The position numbers and the translations under genes are program-made. The notes beneath the pieces were generated by a model. That model did not search any database, had not been told where the DNA came from, and worked only from the letters and a program-made list of their open reading frames with translations. Positions 50,979-54,010 of a DNA stretch of 54,010 nucleotides are shown in pieces. Every line of letters begins with the position of its first letter. Positions within the stretch are counted from its first letter, which is position 1. Where the stretch lies: contig QIAP01000050.1 in NCBI GenBank assembly GCA_003225075.1, forward strand, positions 1 to 54,010, given 5' to 3'. This stretch comes from Acidobacteriota bacterium (GTDB lineage Bacteria > Acidobacteriota > Terriglobia > Terriglobales > Acidobacteriaceae).

Positions 50979-53900
50979 CTAACCGGCCATAGCTGCCTGG
51001 GCTTTTTGCAACAACCGCCGGGCCTGTGAGATAAGCTCGGCTATTTCAAAAGGTTTTACCAGCGACGCAGAATTGTTTTCCTGCAACACCGCGCGTACCT
51101 CCGGTTCCGGAACGCTTGAGAAAGTAAAGAGCACCCGCTTTTCCATGCCCGGGCAATTTTGCGACAGCCAGCCATAAACCTCCGATACTCCCCACCCCCC
51201 TGGCATCTTGCCGTTGATGACCAGTGCGTCGAACACTTCAGTGCGCAGACGGCTCCTAACCTCATCGCTGCTCATCACAGTCACGACCTGCGCGCCTGCG
51301 CCTGCCAGCACGTCCCGTTCGAATTCCAGCACCGCTTCTTCATCTTCTGCCAGCAGTACTCGACCCTGAATGGCCAGCTCGCGGCGAGGTGTAGTTGTGG
51401 CGGCATCGCTGGAGACGACCCTTCCGGAAGCGGGTAAACGAACCTCCACAACCGCGCCACCGTCCGCGGGATTATGCGCGATGATGTCTCCACCGTGTTC
51501 CTTGACAATGCCGTAGCAGATGCTTAGGCCGAGCCCGGTTCCCTTGCCCACGCTCTTGGTCGTATAAAACGGGTCAAAAATACGCTTTGGATCCTTGATG
51601 CCTGGTCCGCTGTCACGGAATTCAGCGCGTACCTGGCCGCTTTGGTTTGAAACCCGAACTTTTAATGTGCCACCTTGGCCAGTTTCTAAAATGGCATCTA
51701 CCGCGTTGTTGATGATGTTCAGGAACACTTGCTCGAGCTGATGGGGATCCCCGGTTACGGCCGGTAGGTCAGGTTCCAGGTCTCGTTCCAAGGTAATGTT
51801 GTTCACCTTCAAATCGTAATCGCGCAGCGCCAAGGTCTCCTCAAGCACTTTGCGAATGTCAATTTCTTGCTTCTGCGGTGTGCGTTGTCGGGCGAATGAC
51901 AGCAGGTTCTGCACCACCCGATGGGTACGCTGCGCCTGTTTGAACAGTTTGCGCACAAAGTCTGAAGCCCGATCGTTCAGGCCTTCACTCTCCAAAAGTT
52001 GCGCGTACCCCAGAATTGCGGTGAGCGGATTATTAAGCTCGTGTGCGACTCCAGCGATGAGTTGCCCCACAGCGGACATTTTTTCGCTCTGCAGCAACTG
52101 CTCTTGAGTGCGCCGCAAGTCTTCGTAGGCACGGCATGTTTCCTCGTACAGACGCACCTTCTCGATGGTAGTGGCCAGTTGTCGCCCGACCGCCACCAGC
52201 AGGCTTTCATCATTGCTGCTGTATTCGTGCGCTTCCCGACTGCTGACGCCCATGATCGCCATTGGCGCGTCTTTGCTCCACAACAGCACCCAGATCCATG
52301 AACACATGCCATCGGCGCGAACGAAATCAGCCACCAACGGGGGCAAATGCGGTAGGTATTCCTGCGTGATGACTTCTGTCCGCGAGCGCATGATCAGGTC
52401 CCCGAATCCATCCGGGAATTTGACCTCGGCAGCGCGGCCCCGATCCTGGTTGCGCTGCCCCCAGCCCGCGCGCCTGCGGAAAATACACTCATCTTCATCA
52501 GCGAGATAGATGGACCCATTTTGTGCGCCAAATAATGAGACCACCTGGCGCAGTGTCAGGTTCAGGATTTCATCCAGATCGAACGACTGTGTAGCAATGA
52601 CCGCCATGGCGTTCAGCGCATTGAGCTCGCGATTGCGCCGCCGCATGTCGTCTTCCACTCGCTTTTTCTCGCTCATATCGAGCACGAATCCCTGATAGCG
52701 GTCGATCCGGCCGGCAGCATCGCGAGTACCAAAACTGCTTTCTGCTGCGGTGAGCAACATGCCACCCTTCTTGCGAAGCGTGATCTCAAAATTGCGCACG
52801 TAGTTGTGCTGCTCTACCTCGCGGCGGAAGGCCTCGCGCTGTTCTGGCGACGCGTAGAGCTCACTCTCGATATTCAAGACCATCAATTCTTCGCGATTAT
52901 CGTAGCCCAGCATCTTCACGAACGCGTCATTGCAATCCAGCAGTTTGCCTTCAGGAGTAGCAACAAATACCCCTTCCTGCACCTGTTCAAACAGGAGACG
53001 ATATTTCTCTTCCGCCACGCGTCTGTCAGTGGTGTCCCGTACGACGTGAATGGTTCCCTTTTGCTTGCTGCCCTGCTCGTTGTAAGACGAAGTCGAGACC
53101 ATCGAGAAGCCGCCAAAGCAGGGATCGGCTCCCTCCACAAAGTCAGCGTCCCCGCGCGCGCAGTATGGGCAGCCCTTCCAATCGCTGTGCTTCCGCGGGA
53201 GAACCAACTCACAATAATTGCCGACAACATCGAAGGGCGCCTGTTCCAGGCGTTGCAGCAGCGACTGGTTAGCCTTGATAATGCGGAATTCCGAATCGTG
53301 CGCCAGGATGATGTCCTGAATCGAATCAAAGGTATTCATCCACTGCCGCTGGGAGCGCAGGACCTGTTCCAAAAGTCTTAGGTTCTCGACGGCAATGCCC
53401 AATTGATTGGCGGCAGCTGCAACAAACTCCATCTCTTCCGGCGTGTAAGACCGGCGGCCGGTGGTAGCCAGCGCAAGCGTCCCAATCGCCGATTTCTTTC
53501 CCAGCACCGGGGCAATGAGTACGTGATGAAAACCCTCAACCTCCAGGTGTTCTCGAACTGCATCGCCGACCGAGGAGGTCATCACCACCGCCGGCTTGCC
53601 CTCGTGCAGAATGCCGCGCAGGGTTTCGTCGATATCCAGACTTCCCATCGCGCGTAGAAATTCCTGGGAGACGCCAAGGTGCTGGGTGATCACCAGCCTG
53701 TCACCCTCCAGTACCCGGAACCATGCACCACGGGCCCTCATCAGACCCTTAAGTTCTTCCAGCGCCGTGGTCATCATCGGTTCGTATTGCCTGGCTTTCG
53801 CGATACTCGTGGTCAGGGCGTTAATGACTCGGAGCCGCCTGCCCCGCGCTTTGGCATCGTCGAAAACTAAGAGCAGCATGCTCAAGCCCAACAGGACATC

Positions 53901-54010
53901 TGCCGCGAAGCCAACGCCAGTGGGAACTTGCTGCGTTACAGGCCTCCAATCAAGATGAAGCAACAGGAAGCAACCACTGAGCAACCACGGTGCGATTTCC
54001 CAACGGCCCC
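50979..54010 (-). CDS. Hybrid sensor histidine kinase with GAF and PAS domains (5' end outside window)
   Basis: The minus-strand frame stays open to the right edge, so the true start is outside; the TTG at 53984 (residue 1 for numbering) is probably internal. A membrane segment near the start is followed by GAF (about 45-205), a PAS-like domain with GCPYCARGDAD (about 215-330), a second PAS (about 335-450), a second GAF (about 470-620), HisKA with H648 (GVAHELNNPLTAILGYAQL), HATPase (NIINNAVDAI, DSGPGIKDP, GTGLGLSICYGI) and a C-terminal receiver. The receiver keeps its acidic pair (LLAEDEE) and Lys (LVKPFE) but has N924 (LVINGKMPG) where the phospho-acceptor Asp should be. No response-regulator gene is adjacent. 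Confidence 0.92.
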   Translation of the reverse strand, partial: GRWEIAPWLLSGCFLLLHLDWRPVTQQVPTGVGFAADVLLGLSMLLLVFDDAKARGRRLRVINALTTSIAKARQYEPMMTTALEELKGLMRARGAWFRVLEGDRLVITQHLGVSQEFLRAMGSLDIDETLRGILHEGKPAVVMTSSVGDAVREHLEVEGFHHVLIAPVLGKKSAIGTLALATTGRRSYTPEEMEFVAAAANQLGIAVENLRLLEQVLRSQRQWMNTFDSIQDIILAHDSEFRIIKANQSLLQRLEQAPFDVVGNYCELVLPRKHSDWKGCPYCARGDADFVEGADPCFGGFSMVSTSSYNEQGSKQKGTIHVVRDTTDRRVAEEKYRLLFEQVQEGVFVATPEGKLLDCNDAFVKMLGYDNREELMVLNIESELYASPEQREAFRREVEQHNYVRNFEITLRKKGGMLLTAAESSFGTRDAAGRIDRYQGFVLDMSEKKRVEDDMRRRNRELNALNAMAVIATQSFDLDEILNLTLRQVVSLFGAQNGSIYLADEDECIFRRRAGWGQRNQDRGRAAEVKFPDGFGDLIMRSRTEVITQEYLPHLPPLVADFVRADGMCSWIWVLLWSKDAPMAIMGVSSREAHEYSSNDESLLVAVGRQLATTIEKVRLYEETCRAYEDLRRTQEQLLQSEKMSAVGQLIAGVAHELNNPLTAILGYAQLLESEGLNDRASDFVRKLFKQAQRTHRVVQNLLSFARQRTPQKQEIDIRKVLEETLALRDYDLKVNNITLERDLEPDLPAVTGDPHQLEQVFLNIINNAVDAILETGQGGTLKVRVSNQSGQVRAEFRDSGPGIKDPKRIFDPFYTTKSVGKGTGLGLSICYGIVKEHGGDIIAHNPADGGAVVEVRLPASGRVVSSDAATTTPRRELAIQGRVLLAEDEEAVLEFERDVLAGAGAQVVTVMSSDEVRSRLRTEVFDALVINGKMPGGWGVSEVYGWLSQNCPGMEKRVLFTFSSVPEPEVRAVLQENNSASLVKPFEIAELISQARRLLQKAQAAMAG

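Noticed and set aside
1-54010. tRNA or rRNA genes and CRISPR arrays
   Set aside because: No cloverleaf-like sequence with a GTTCRANNC arm was seen in the intergenic regions, and no regularly spaced direct repeats were seen. A tRNAscan or covariance search would settle this.

Overview
The window is a moderately GC-rich, densely packed bacterial chromosome segment. Its gene content points to an Acidobacteriota (Terriglobia-like) genome: a single-anchor cytochrome b558 succinate dehydrogenase, a DUF5715 protein, large Pro/Gly-rich TonB-family proteins, many Gram-negative secretion and efflux parts, and hairpin repeats between genes. This assignment is inference from families, not from a marker search. 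Both edges cut genes: a cupin-like gene on the left and a hybrid sensor kinase on the right.

Layout. 1-4.3 kb: accessory stretch with a PEGA-like secreted protein, a macro-domain hydrolase, an IS110-family element, three small genes (one of 59 aa) and structured repeats. 4.3-7.7 kb: sdhC-sdhA-sdhB behind a good sigma70-like promoter; sdhA carries an apparent internal deletion with a frameshift. 7.9-11.5 kb: DUF5715 protein, M19 dipeptidase and two cyclophilins. 11.7-17.7 kb: uvrA, a TPR protein, two small secreted proteins and a SprT-like metalloprotein. 17.9-22.8 kb: a four-gene iron-handling operon made of an FTR1 permease fused to a DUF2318 cysteine domain, two FtsX-type permeases, and an ABC ATPase fused to a DtxR-type iron-regulator module. 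22.9-28.5 kb: murI, tonB (convergent, sharing a hairpin), ileS and lspA. 28.9-38.7 kb: a Tad/Flp pilus cluster (flp, cpaB, cpaC, cpaE, cpaF, tadB, tadC) followed by a DUF192 gene and a repeat-containing TonB-like protein. 38.7-45.5 kb, minus strand: a TetR-adaptor-RND efflux operon with tandem palindromic operators on its promoter, followed by a polytopic membrane protein. 45.6-50.9 kb: a degenerate CPBP-type protein, type II NADH dehydrogenase, nfeD (also split by an apparent deletion plus frameshift), a slipin, a SPOR-domain protein and an ArsR regulator. 51.0-54.0 kb: a large GAF/PAS hybrid histidine kinase whose receiver has Asn in place of the phospho-acceptor Asp.

The most unusual system is the iron operon. 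It resembles the FTR1/DUF2318/FtsX/ABC gene set known from the Campylobacter P19 locus, but it has no P19 gene, its permease and cysteine protein are fused, and its ATPase carries its own iron-sensor-like domain. The two frameshifted genes (sdhA, nfeD) both lose a stretch of conserved sequence and both shift to the +1 frame. They are either sequencing/assembly artefacts or genuine decay, and should be checked before the annotation is trusted.
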